From positions 56,143-120,142 of the IMG/VR virus record IMGVR_UViG_3300034073_001700: 64,000 nucleotides of DNA. One strand, 5' to 3'. The notes beneath the pieces were generated by a model. It did no database searches. It was not told the DNA's origin and saw only the letters and a program-made list of their open reading frames with translations. The translations under genes and the position numbers were made by a program. Below, one piece after another: positions 13,896-20,923 of this stretch; the first letter of the stretch is position 1; every line of letters starts with the position of its first letter. This DNA is from a virus.

Positions 13896-15435
13896 TTAAT
13901 TGCTCCAAAAATTTTCTATGCCCAATACATTCAAATTTTTTATAGTCTTGAACACTTGTAAAATAATCATAGTTATCACAAGCATCTTTATATTTTTGAG
14001 AATAGTTTATATATTTTTCAGCAAGACTCTTATTTATTTTATTAATTCCTAAACCAACAACGAGCCAACTATCAAATGACCAATATGTTCCACTATCATG
14101 TTTGTTTGGAAATCTCTCCTGCCACAAATCTATCTTATTTTTTAAACTGTCTGGCGCATTGTTATAAGAAAATTTTGACCAAAACTCTGTATCTTTTCTG
14201 TCTCCCATATAATGAAAATAAACAAACTCTGCTATATCATTATTCATTTTGACTACATCTTTATTAAATTCTTTTCTTAAATTATCTGTGTTGCCAAACA
14301 ACCACTCTGGATTAGAGAATAATCTTTTTAACATATTTATGCTCGCCCAAATAGAAGTAGCCTCTAATGGCTCTATAAAGTTTGATGCAAGACCTATTGC
14401 AACACAGTTATTAACCCAAGGAGTCTCATAACATCCAGCACTAAATTTAAATCCACCCTTATCTTTACGTGGATATGATGGCTCATACCCTAAATATTCT
14501 TCTATCTCTTGTACTGCTTCAGACTCTGATATCATAGATGAATCATATACATACCCGCATCCAAATCTAGACTGTAAAGGAATCTTCCACATCCAGCCAT
14601 ACTTCATTGCTATTGCCTCAGTATATGGGGGAATTTCTTCTGTCATCTCAATAAAAAATGGTAGTGCTGAATCTACTGGAAGGAAATCACTATAACTCTT
14701 CCACTCTGATTTAAATAGTTTGCCTATGATTAACCTATGAAATCCACTGCAATCAAATACAAAATCACATGGCTCCATACTTCCATCTTCAAATGAAACA
14801 CTTTGTATATTATCATTGTAGTCTAGTGATATATTATTAATTGTTTTTTCAATTATCTTTATACCACGATCTATACCTATTGACTTTAGCCTATCGGCAA
14901 ATTTAGAGGCGTTAAAATGTATGGAGTGGGACGCTAAATTATCATAATCTGAATTTAAATTTTTAGTATAGGAATTTTTATCAACGAAAGGAACCTTGTT
15001 ATCTTCTGAAATTTTTTCTATAAAGTCAACTGGTCCAAACTTATTGTTTTTTATAATGCTAGAAATTATAAGAGGATGGGTTAAAAGTCCAGCAGACCCC
15101 GCATCGAATCCTGCTGATGTAGATTGCTTTACCGAAAAGGCATGATAATAAAAATCACCATCGTTGTTCCAGTTAGTAAACTTAATTCCATTTTTAATAG
15201 TGGTATCACAGTGCTGTACTAGATCATGCAATGGTATATCTAAACTATTAAGAAAGTCTACTATTTGTGGGGTAGATCCTTCTCCTGCACCTAAAATGCC
15301 AATATCCTTAGACTCAACCAATGTAACATTAAGATCTGGATATATCTTGTTTATATATAGTGCGGTCAACCAACCAGCGCTACCGCCTCCAACTACCAAA
15401 ATATTTTTGATGCTAATCTTCTTTACCACCCTCAC
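13885..15435 (-). CDS. Flavin-dependent tryptophan-halogenase-family protein
   Basis: A 516-aa enzyme. The FAD-binding VVGGGSAGW (14-22), the GEGSTP element (51-56), a Lys in the halogenase position (K81, in TTIKNGIKFTNW) and the diagnostic WMWKIP (281-286, WxWxIP) are all present. With FADH2, O2 and a halide such enzymes make hypohalous acid, which Lys passes to an aromatic substrate. They need a flavin reductase, normally the host's. A cyanophage relative (VirX1) is a proven iodinase with broad substrates, from memory. Start is GTG at 15433-15435, inside the upstream gene; nearby alternative starts exist. Confidence 0.9.
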   Translation of the reverse strand: MRVVKKISIKNILVVGGGSAGWLTALYINKIYPDLNVTLVESKDIGILGAGEGSTPQIVDFLNSLDIPLHDLVQHCDTTIKNGIKFTNWNNDGDFYYHAFSVKQSTSAGFDAGSAGLLTHPLIISSIIKNNKFGPVDFIEKISEDNKVPFVDKNSYTKNLNSDYDNLASHSIHFNASKFADRLKSIGIDRGIKIIEKTINNISLDYNDNIQSVSFEDGSMEPCDFVFDCSGFHRLIIGKLFKSEWKSYSDFLPVDSALPFFIEMTEEIPPYTEAIAMKYGWMWKIPLQSRFGCGYVYDSSMISESEAVQEIEEYLGYEPSYPRKDKGGFKFSAGCYETPWVNNCVAIGLASNFIEPLEATSIWASINMLKRLFSNPEWLFGNTDNLRKEFNKDVVKMNNDIAEFVYFHYMGDRKDTEFWSKFSYNNAPDSLKNKIDLWQERFPNKHDSGTYWSFDSWLVVGLGINKINKSLAEKYINYSQKYKDACDNYDYFTSVQDYKKFECIGHRKFLEQLNEF

Positions 15436-15655
15436 GAACTAGCAAAACTATTGCCCCATTATCCTCAAGAGCCTTTTTTACCCTTACCATATACTCTACA
15501 GCACGACGTTTGTCTGAGTCATGTAATGACATAAAGGATTTTTCCGATGCTTTAACAGTTAAAAAATGTTCATTGTCTATAATTTGTACCTGAAAACCAC
15601 TAGGACAAAAATGATCTAATGACCTAAAAGATTTACGCATACTATCTGTATACAT
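15413..15655 (-). CDS. Hypothetical protein (80 aa)
   Basis: An 80-aa protein, start ATG 15653-15655 coupled to the upstream stop as TAATG; a second Met at residue 6 is possible. A mixed alpha/beta protein with a basic helix (DKRRAVEYMVRVKKAL) and an acidic end. It overlaps the halogenase start by 23 nt. No family recognised. Confidence 0.6.
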   Translation of the reverse strand: MYTDSMRKSFRSLDHFCPSGFQVQIIDNEHFLTVKASEKSFMSLHDSDKRRAVEYMVRVKKALEDNGAIVLLVREGGKED

Positions 15656-16215
15656 TATTTTTTTATTTCTACGTTCGGCATAATATCAATAAGTAGATGT
15701 ACCCTATCTATATTGCTATTATTTTTAACAAGATGATGTCTAGAATTATTTACTTCCCAACATTCTCCAGCCTTCATGTTAACTTCTTCATCTCCAACTC
15801 CAAAAAGAACTCCGTCTGAAGTTATAATTGGTATGTGATTTCTTCTAGAAAACATTAGGTAATCTCCAGAGTCATGATGTATGGGTATATCCTCGTTTGC
15901 TTTCAACTTAATTAACAAAACCATTCCCCTTACTCCGTCATGGATTCTTTCTAAATCTTTAACGATTGGCTCTACCAAATCTAACAGAGTTTGATCTTGA
16001 GACTTAGTTTCGACAATAAATTCTTCTCCGTCTTTCCAATAAAGGTTAGCCCTATTAATATAATAGGTAAAGGTTTGCTTATGTATCTTGGAGTTATCTT
16101 GTCTGGCAGTATCTATAAGCCATTCGTCAGAAAAATTTTCTACATACTTTCTGATTTTATCAACATTATATTCAGCAAGTTTTTTAAAATTAAAATTTTC
16201 TACTGTCTTTCTCAT
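15655..16215 (-). CDS. Aspartyl/asparaginyl beta-hydroxylase (AspH) family
   Basis: A 186-aa cupin-fold 2OG-Fe(II) enzyme. Family signatures: IPIHHDSGD (H113/H114, D115), RRNHIPI (R125, H127), the GECWEVNNSRHH segment with distal His at 160/161, and NIDRVHLLIDI with R171. It would hydroxylate Asp or Asn in a protein or a small molecule. It sits between a sulfotransferase (4-nt overlap, ATGA) and the halogenase, so its product may feed the same tailoring pathway. It is the third 2OG-type enzyme in the window. Confidence 0.88.
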   Translation of the reverse strand: MRKTVENFNFKKLAEYNVDKIRKYVENFSDEWLIDTARQDNSKIHKQTFTYYINRANLYWKDGEEFIVETKSQDQTLLDLVEPIVKDLERIHDGVRGMVLLIKLKANEDIPIHHDSGDYLMFSRRNHIPIITSDGVLFGVGDEEVNMKAGECWEVNNSRHHLVKNNSNIDRVHLLIDIMPNVEIKK

Positions 16216-16796
16216 AGTACCTCCAATGACTTTTCAAACTCCAGGGGATATCCAAAATTATTAAAATCTTCAATGTATATATCCCTGGTCATTTGTATGG
16301 TTTGCTCCGTATAGTCTTCTTTATATGATTGTACCATATAATTACCTATGTTGTATTTACCCAAAGTCCATCCAAAATCACGCTCTAGTTCAACCAAATT
16401 TTCAAAATTATATAACTTAGTAACCTGAAGCATTTTTTGTTCAATAATATAAAAAGACTGAGACAGGTGTAGTAGTGGAGTTATCTGAGAAATTTTATTT
16501 TCCTGGATATTGGTAAGGTATTCTAGAAAAGATATATCAACCTGATTTGCTTTTTTATATTGACCAAAACAACTATAGGTTCTGGTGTATGGATTTCTAA
16601 CAACAGAAAAAGAAAATGTTTTATCATTAATGTCATTAACTTCTTTTAAATAAAAGTACGGGTCATGGTGTCTTGGCCAACCCCTTTTCCAATTATCTAA
16701 ATTATTTTCATTTAATATTTTAGATATAGACGATCCTGCAGTTTTTGGAATATGAACAAACAAAACTGAATCATATTCCTCATTTGCTATAATCAT
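16212..16796 (-). CDS. Sulfotransferase-family protein
   Basis: A 194-aa protein with the phosphosulfate loop FVHIPKTAGSSI at residues 13-24 and the following SFSVVRNPYTRTYSCF segment carrying the 3'-phosphate Arg and Ser. It resembles carbohydrate sulfotransferases (Sulfotransfer_2). Its stop overlaps the AspH start. It and the gene at 7241-7987 share the same core, so they are probably paralogues or parallel acquisitions. Confidence 0.8.
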   Translation of the reverse strand: MIIANEEYDSVLFVHIPKTAGSSISKILNENNLDNWKRGWPRHHDPYFYLKEVNDINDKTFSFSVVRNPYTRTYSCFGQYKKANQVDISFLEYLTNIQENKISQITPLLHLSQSFYIIEQKMLQVTKLYNFENLVELERDFGWTLGKYNIGNYMVQSYKEDYTEQTIQMTRDIYIEDFNNFGYPLEFEKSLEVL

Positions 16797-16811
16797 TAAT
16801 GTACCAATCTA

Positions 16812-17093
16812 TTAGTCTAATGTTAAATTTTGCCAAGCATTTGCCCAGTCCTGTGCAGTTTTGTGGTCGTTAAATTCTTTAGAAATAGAACCAGCATCCA
16901 AATAAATACCGCCCCACACTCCATATTCTTTGCTTGATACACCAACAGCAAAACATGTTTTTGCTACTGGACAATTTAAACAAAGTAGATCTATTGCTGG
17001 CCTAAGAGCAGACTCTTCTTCGTACTTATCAAAAAATAAATTAGTATCATAATCTAAACAAGATGCCTGATCTTTCCATTTAAGTTTGTGCAT
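16812..17093 (-). CDS. whiB: WhiB-family Fe-S transcription regulator
   Basis: A 93-aa protein with the four Fe-S ligands C12, C38, C41 and C47 (LCLNCPVAKTC) and the GVWGG turn at 58-62. WhiB proteins exist only in Actinobacteria and their phages; they bind the primary sigma factor region 4 and can redirect transcription, sensing O2 or NO through the cluster. The basic C-terminal tail typical of DNA-binding members is missing, so it may work mainly through sigma. A mycobacteriophage WhiB blocks host WhiB2, from memory. Confidence 0.92.
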   Translation of the reverse strand: MHKLKWKDQASCLDYDTNLFFDKYEEESALRPAIDLLCLNCPVAKTCFAVGVSSKEYGVWGGIYLDAGSISKEFNDHKTAQDWANAWQNLTLD

Positions 17094-17304
17094 GTCCTAT
17101 TACAAACCTTTCTGGAATATCCCAGCCATTTCTATTGGGGACAAATCGTCTCGACATATACCAATTATTTTTAAAATATACGCCATACTTAGAAGTTTTT
17201 GCTTTATCAGATCTGTATCGATTTACTACAGACCATCCATCCCAATACAAATCTTTATTATTGGAAACAATAGACTCCATTTGTTCTAAATTATCTATAA
17301 TCAT
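17080..17304 (-). CDS. Hypothetical protein (74 aa)
   Basis: ATG 17302-17304 has AGGAG 5 nt upstream and is preferred over a start 36 nt earlier. A Tyr/Trp-rich basic protein (NRYRSDKAKTSKYGVYF, NNWYMSRRFV) that overlaps whiB by 14 nt. A small DNA- or RNA-associated protein is plausible; no family recognised. Confidence 0.55.
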   Translation of the reverse strand: MIIDNLEQMESIVSNNKDLYWDGWSVVNRYRSDKAKTSKYGVYFKNNWYMSRRFVPNRNGWDIPERFVIGHAQT

Positions 17305-17311
17305 TTTTCTC

Positions 17312-17662
17312 CTAGTATTTAAAAATTCCAAATTCAACATTATTAAGTTGTGCTTCTGATACTAACTTTGAATTTCCTTCTTTTGGATTTGCCAGATAAA
17401 CAAAGTAATTGATATCTGACATGTTTTCTAAAATCCAAGAAGGAGCAACCTTATACATTTTTATTTTTTTGCCACGAGACCTCATTCCCTTTTCAGAAAC
17501 ATTTGTAAATTCCATAACCATAGAGTTTACTTTGGCAGGACCAGCGCTATAAATATAAAAATAATTATCGTCTACTGGCATACCCGAAAGGGCTACGCCC
17601 ATGGCACGAAGGAAAACCTGGTAGTCATCAAAACTACTAGTACCCTGTACTCCCACTATCAT
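17312..17662 (-). CDS. Rossmann-like phage protein, possibly SLOG-type
   Basis: A 116-aa alpha/beta protein. The N-terminal strand-turn MIVGVQGTSSFDDY and the later FYIYSAGPAKVNS suggest a nucleotide-binding Rossmannoid fold like SLOG proteins, which bind nucleotides or nucleotide-derived signals. This is a pattern match only. It overlaps the upstream gene by 26 nt. Confidence 0.5.
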   Translation of the reverse strand: MIVGVQGTSSFDDYQVFLRAMGVALSGMPVDDNYFYIYSAGPAKVNSMVMEFTNVSEKGMRSRGKKIKMYKVAPSWILENMSDINYFVYLANPKEGNSKLVSEAQLNNVEFGIFKY

Positions 17663-18065
17663 TGAAGTTGTTCCCTTCTTGTAGACGATCCATTATGAAG
17701 ATCATTTTATCTAATTGTACCTTATTCATAGCCATTGTGTCAACTGTTCTGGTTGTTTCTTTATCAACATCACCGTGAACCATATCAGCAGTATAAAAAA
17801 CATTGTCTTTAACCCAATACGCCTGATTGTCCACAATAATCACACGTATCTTTGTTCGCTCTTCGTGCTTACGAGACTGAGTTTCTTTTTTAGTCTCTGT
17901 AGTTTGATTTTGACTATTAATTGCTTGCTTTATAATATGTTTGCTACTTTGAGTTTTAACAAATTGTTTTGTAGAAAACTCATTAAAAATATTAAATTTA
18001 TTTTGTAGTATATTAATAAAATAGATTAATGCAAATGCAAAGGCAAACCCAATATAATATTTCAT
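17637..18065 (-). CDS. Membrane-anchored hypothetical protein
   Basis: A 142-aa protein with an N-terminal transmembrane helix (residues 4-19), a polar Gln/Lys/Thr-rich linker and a C-terminal globular part with VIIVDNQAYWVKDNVFYTAD. A TATAAT lies at 18081-18086 on the minus strand, 15 nt before the start, with GGTGAT as a weak ribosome site. Function unknown. Confidence 0.6.
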   Translation of the reverse strand: MKYYIGFAFAFALIYFINILQNKFNIFNEFSTKQFVKTQSSKHIIKQAINSQNQTTETKKETQSRKHEERTKIRVIIVDNQAYWVKDNVFYTADMVHGDVDKETTRTVDTMAMNKVQLDKMIFIMDRLQEGNNFNDSGSTGY

Positions 18066-18089
18066 ATTATCACCAATACAATTATACTA

Positions 18090-18401
18090 CTATCTTAAAA
18101 CATGTCTTTTGATTTCTTTTAATGTGTGCTTTAAGTCCTCGTCTAAGGTCTCTACAATTTCTTTGTTAAAAGCCTTTTCTGTAAGCCTTACAATTGGATT
18201 CTCATCCATTACATTCATTCTGAGTATACCAATTTCCCAAAGTTTCATGACATGTTCGTTGAACATATTGTCAACCTCCCTGGCCAATAGGGGGCTGACA
18301 TCCTTTAGTTTATTGGTAAAACTATAAAGCATCTCCCCAGTTTCGGAATCTATCCCTGCTGGCTCCACTGCTCCGCTTAAAATTAAATCTTCTATATCCA
18401 T
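18090..18401 (-). CDS. Hypothetical protein, paralogue of the adjacent gene
   Basis: A 103-aa protein. Its first 60 residues (LILSGAVEPAGID, SETGEMLYSFTNKLKDVSP) align with the protein encoded just upstream at 18403-18627, which has the same L-G-E-D-ETGE-Y-T-KLK pattern. The C-terminal 40 residues are unique and helical. The two genes are 1 nt apart, a tandem duplication. No function known. Confidence 0.65.
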   Translation of the reverse strand: MDIEDLILSGAVEPAGIDSETGEMLYSFTNKLKDVSPLLAREVDNMFNEHVMKLWEIGILRMNVMDENPIVRLTEKAFNKEIVETLDEDLKHTLKEIKRHVLR

Positions 18402-18402
18402 A

Positions 18403-18627
18403 TTAATCTCTTATCCTCCATGTCATTGATTTTGGACCACGCTTATCTAAAATAAAAAGGTGGTGCTTAAATTGATCCTCTAACTCTTGATAAAGTTCTG
18501 GGGCTAATTCTTTAAGTTTATCTGTAATATTATAGTAGGTTTCTCCAGTTTCAAGGTCTATGTCTGAAATTTCTAGACCACCTTGTAAAACTAAATGCTC
18601 TACTAAAGCATTAGTTTTTGGATTCAT
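18403..18627 (-). CDS. Hypothetical protein, paralogue of the adjacent gene
   Basis: A 74-aa protein with LVLQGGLEISDIDLETGETY, then YNITDKLKELAPELY, matching the neighbouring gene at 18090-18401 over most of its length. GGAAAG precedes the ATG, and the start abuts the SNase stop. Function unknown. Confidence 0.65.
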   Translation of the reverse strand: MNPKTNALVEHLVLQGGLEISDIDLETGETYYNITDKLKELAPELYQELEDQFKHHLFILDKRGPKSMTWRIRD

Positions 18628-19035
18628 CTACTTTCCTGACTTCTGTCTTTGTGCTGCCAATAAAGAAAAGTCTTTTACCTTAGTTTCTCCCAAGTAGGCC
18701 CAGGCATAGCCGTCTTCAATCATATGATCGTTTACAGAAACCGTATCTCCATCCACATACAGCCAACCAAGTATACGTCCATACTTTTCTGAAGAGTCTG
18801 GTTTTTCTGTTTTTATTATTACATCTTTGGCTTCTTTAAGTTTTGACTTTAGATATTCTTTAGACTCAATACCCAGGGTTTTTTCAAACTTATCTTTTGT
18901 TCTAGACTCTGGAGTATCTATTCCAGCCAAACGAACTCGTTGAGAAAATGATACATTAAATCCAAGGTCTATCTCTACATCTATTGTGTCACCATCTACG
19001 ATGTTAGTAATTTTTTTAACCCTATAGGTATACAT
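18628..19035 (-). CDS. Staphylococcal-nuclease-like (thermonuclease) protein
   Basis: A 135-aa SNase-fold protein with IVDGDTIDVEIDLG, then the RLAGIDTPE core (Asp and Arg of the active site) and KYGRILGWLYVDG carrying the second Arg. The Ca2+-dependent family cuts DNA and RNA to 3'-mononucleotides. No signal peptide, so it acts inside the cell, perhaps on host nucleic acid or in recombination. It starts at the stop of the DUF7455-like gene. Confidence 0.88.
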   Translation of the reverse strand: MYTYRVKKITNIVDGDTIDVEIDLGFNVSFSQRVRLAGIDTPESRTKDKFEKTLGIESKEYLKSKLKEAKDVIIKTEKPDSSEKYGRILGWLYVDGDTVSVNDHMIEDGYAWAYLGETKVKDFSLLAAQRQKSGK

Positions 19036-19292
19036 TAGTTTTCACTTCCTACAAGTTTGTTTTCAATAAGCCTATCTCTTTCGTCAACGATATCTATGGC
19101 AAACTTCATCATCTTGTCATACCCCACGGCATTATCCATGATCTTATTATAATGATGGCCACAAAATAGTAACGACATATTCTCCTGACCAGTAACCTTT
19201 ACGTATGCCTGAGCACCACATCTGTCACATCTATCGGTAGCATCGAGCAAATAAACTTTTTCTTCTGGCTTAGACTTTAGCATACTAAACAT
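19035..19292 (-). CDS. DUF7455-like Zn-binding protein
   Basis: Start chosen at ATG 19290-19292 (85 aa), with AGAAGG 7 nt upstream; the longer reading overlaps the FmdB gene. The core LLDATDRCDRCGAQAYV followed by LLFCGHHY is the pattern of a short Actinobacteria-specific family (DUF7455) with two Cys pairs and His. It supports an actinobacterial host. Function unknown. Confidence 0.7.
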   Translation of the reverse strand: MFSMLKSKPEEKVYLLDATDRCDRCGAQAYVKVTGQENMSLLFCGHHYNKIMDNAVGYDKMMKFAIDIVDERDRLIENKLVGSEN

Positions 19293-19293
19293 A

Positions 19294-19479
19294 TTATACC
19301 CTTCTATTGTCAGTTGTATAGAATCCAGAGCCATTGAATGTGACTCCTACATTAGAGTATACACGAACCAGGGGGTTTTGGCAAGTTTCACATAAATACC
19401 CTGGATCATTTTCTGACATGCCTCTAACCTTTGTATATCTTACGGCACATGCCATACAGTCATATTCGTATGCTGCCAT
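19294..19479 (-). CDS. FmdB-type zinc-ribbon protein
   Basis: ATG 19477-19479 gives 61 aa starting MAAYEYDCMACAVRY, with a second pair YLCETCQ and the family end motif FNGSGFYTTD. FmdB-family ribbons are small putative regulators. Its stop is 2 nt from the next start, and its own start is coupled to the upstream 36-aa gene by TAATG. Confidence 0.75.
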   Translation of the reverse strand: MAAYEYDCMACAVRYTKVRGMSENDPGYLCETCQNPLVRVYSNVGVTFNGSGFYTTDNRRV

Positions 19480-19589
19480 TATTTCTTCTTTGTCTTGGCC
19501 TTTACATACCAAACAGGAAGTTTAAGTTCATCCCCAGACCATTCGTATCCCAGAGCCTTTACCACAAACTTAATAATCTTTATTCTCAT
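19479..19589 (-). CDS. Small basic protein (36 aa)
   Basis: ATG 19587-19589 to TAA 19479-19481; product starts MRIKIIKFVVKALGYEW and ends in TKKK. Its ATG overlaps the upstream TGA (ATGA) and its TAA overlaps the downstream ATG (TAATG), so it fits exactly into the operon. Amphipathic and basic; function unknown. Confidence 0.6.
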   Translation of the reverse strand: MRIKIIKFVVKALGYEWSGDELKLPVWYVKAKTKKK

Positions 19590-19756
19590 TTTGCTTTTCT
19601 CTCCCACTTTGTTCCTTCTTGTATAATACCATCTTTGTCACGATCTACCGCATTAGGATTAAATCCTTGAGAAATTTTTTTGTTTAGCCTATCTTCTTTA
19701 ATTGTAATAATAGAAATAATTAATGCCAAACCAATATAAACAAGTAATGCTTCCAT
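19586..19756 (-). CDS. Small membrane protein with EF-hand-like loop (56 aa)
   Basis: ATG 19754-19756, TGA 19586-19588. An N-terminal helix MEALLVYIGLALIISIITIK spans the membrane, and the short C-terminal part has D-R-D-K-D-G-I-I-Q-E-G (about residues 38-48), the DxDxDG pattern of a calcium-binding loop. Coupled to both neighbours by TAATG and ATGA overlaps. Function unknown. Confidence 0.65.
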   Translation of the reverse strand: MEALLVYIGLALIISIITIKEDRLNKKISQGFNPNAVDRDKDGIIQEGTKWERKAK

Positions 19757-19974
19757 TACCCAACCTTCTTTCCAAATCTAGCCCACACTCTTTCATGAAG
19801 GTAGAAGAAAGTCATTTCTAGTGTTAGGTATGAAAGTCCATAAAGACCTACATATTCCCACTCTGCTTCTCCAGTGTAATACTTTAGAACGAAATAAATT
19901 ATTCCAGAAACAAAAGTAAAATGCACAAATGGCCAACTAATTGTTTTTAATAAAGATCGTTTTGATGATTCCAT
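19756..19974 (-). CDS. DUF2061-like membrane protein
   Basis: ATG 19972-19974 (72 aa) has AAAGGAG upstream. The sequence RSLLKTISWPFVHF, two hydrophobic helices and a C-terminal YLHERVWARFG match DUF2061, a small two-helix membrane family of unknown function. The transcript starts from TGC-TATAAT at 20001-20009. It is the first gene of the small-gene operon leading to whiB. Confidence 0.75.
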   Translation of the reverse strand: MESSKRSLLKTISWPFVHFTFVSGIIYFVLKYYTGEAEWEYVGLYGLSYLTLEMTFFYLHERVWARFGKKVG

Positions 19975-20000
19975 TTTATTCTCCTTTGTGAATCTATACA

Positions 20001-20036
20001 ATTATAGCATTTATTGGGCAGTTTTAGTCATGCCCA
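20001..20036 (-). promoter_or_regulatory. Extended -10 promoter next to a hairpin
   Basis: TGC-TATAAT (20001-20009, minus) for the small-gene operon. Just upstream a 6-bp hairpin (20015-20020 with 20031-20036) follows the subtilase stop and may be its terminator, although the T run is poor. Confidence 0.5.
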
Positions 20037-20046
20037 GGACTATAGT

Positions 20047-20877
20047 TTATCGAATAAATGGATATGTTAGAAAGTTTGTAAACCCAGAAATAAACTGAGA
20101 AAACAGGCTTGTTTGTCCAACATATTTTGTTGCTGCAACAACATTTGCCACAGATGTTCCTGATATGGTGGCAGTTGTTCCATTGTCCCTTACAATTGAC
20201 ATATCTCCAACAGCGACAGCATCTAGTCCAGGACCTCGATTTGTTACCGCAGAAAGCATATCTGCTTTAGCAGTCAAGGCACCGACACCCACTGCACCGT
20301 CTACGCAGGCTGGAAATCCAACTTTATTAGTCGATCTATTATTTCCTGTTGATACAAATGTAGGAATATTTTGTGCTTGTAGATTTGTTATAGCATTTGA
20401 TACAAGCAAATCAGTTGGACAATTTGTAAAATTAACTCTTGACTGACTTACTGAAAGAGCATCAATACTATACTTAGATGCGTTTTTAGATACCCAATCC
20501 ATGGCCTCTGACAGGCTTTTGCCAGAGTTCAAAGAGCCTCCAGATTTAGAAACATCTGAAATTCTGATAAATACAATTTTAATATTTGGATCAGTCTTCA
20601 CTGATGCTGCTACCATTGAGTGTCCATGGTAAATTGCATTAAGCATAGAAGAAGGCCATACAGGTGAATTTGCAGAACCTTTGCCCTCCATAAACTTTTC
20701 ACCATTTAAACATGATCTATTTTGTGTAAAGCATACCTCATGAATAATAGAAGGATGCTTGTCTGAATTAATTGCAGAGTCAATAATTGCTACGACTCTT
20801 TCATCTGATGCTTTTGCAACCTGCATAGGTGCAAAAATTGTTACTGCTGATATTACTGCTATTAGTATTTTTTTCAT
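20047..20877 (-). CDS. Secreted subtilase-like serine protease
   Basis: A 276-aa protein with a Sec signal peptide (residues 1-23, cleavage near AKA-S) and a compact S8 subtilase fold. The triad is visible: D33 in AIIDSAIN, H86 in HGHSMVA, S242 in SGTSVANV, with the oxyanion N179 in STGNN. There is no pro-domain of usual size. It would cleave proteins outside the cell or at the envelope, for example host surface proteins, or process the phage's exported proteins. It has its own promoter (TGC-TATACT) and AGAAAGAG leader. Confidence 0.85.
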   Translation of the reverse strand: MKKILIAVISAVTIFAPMQVAKASDERVVAIIDSAINSDKHPSIIHEVCFTQNRSCLNGEKFMEGKGSANSPVWPSSMLNAIYHGHSMVAASVKTDPNIKIVFIRISDVSKSGGSLNSGKSLSEAMDWVSKNASKYSIDALSVSQSRVNFTNCPTDLLVSNAITNLQAQNIPTFVSTGNNRSTNKVGFPACVDGAVGVGALTAKADMLSAVTNRGPGLDAVAVGDMSIVRDNGTTATISGTSVANVVAATKYVGQTSLFSQFISGFTNFLTYPFIR

Positions 20878-20914
20878 TTTTCTCTTTCTGTTTGTTTGTT
20901 GTTCTTACACTATA

Positions 20915-20923
20915 AGTATAGCA
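20915..20923 (-). promoter_or_regulatory. Extended -10 promoter of the subtilase gene
   Basis: TGC-TATACT on the minus strand at 20915-20923, about 35 nt upstream of the start codon and overlapping the region of the upstream stop codon. Confidence 0.6.
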
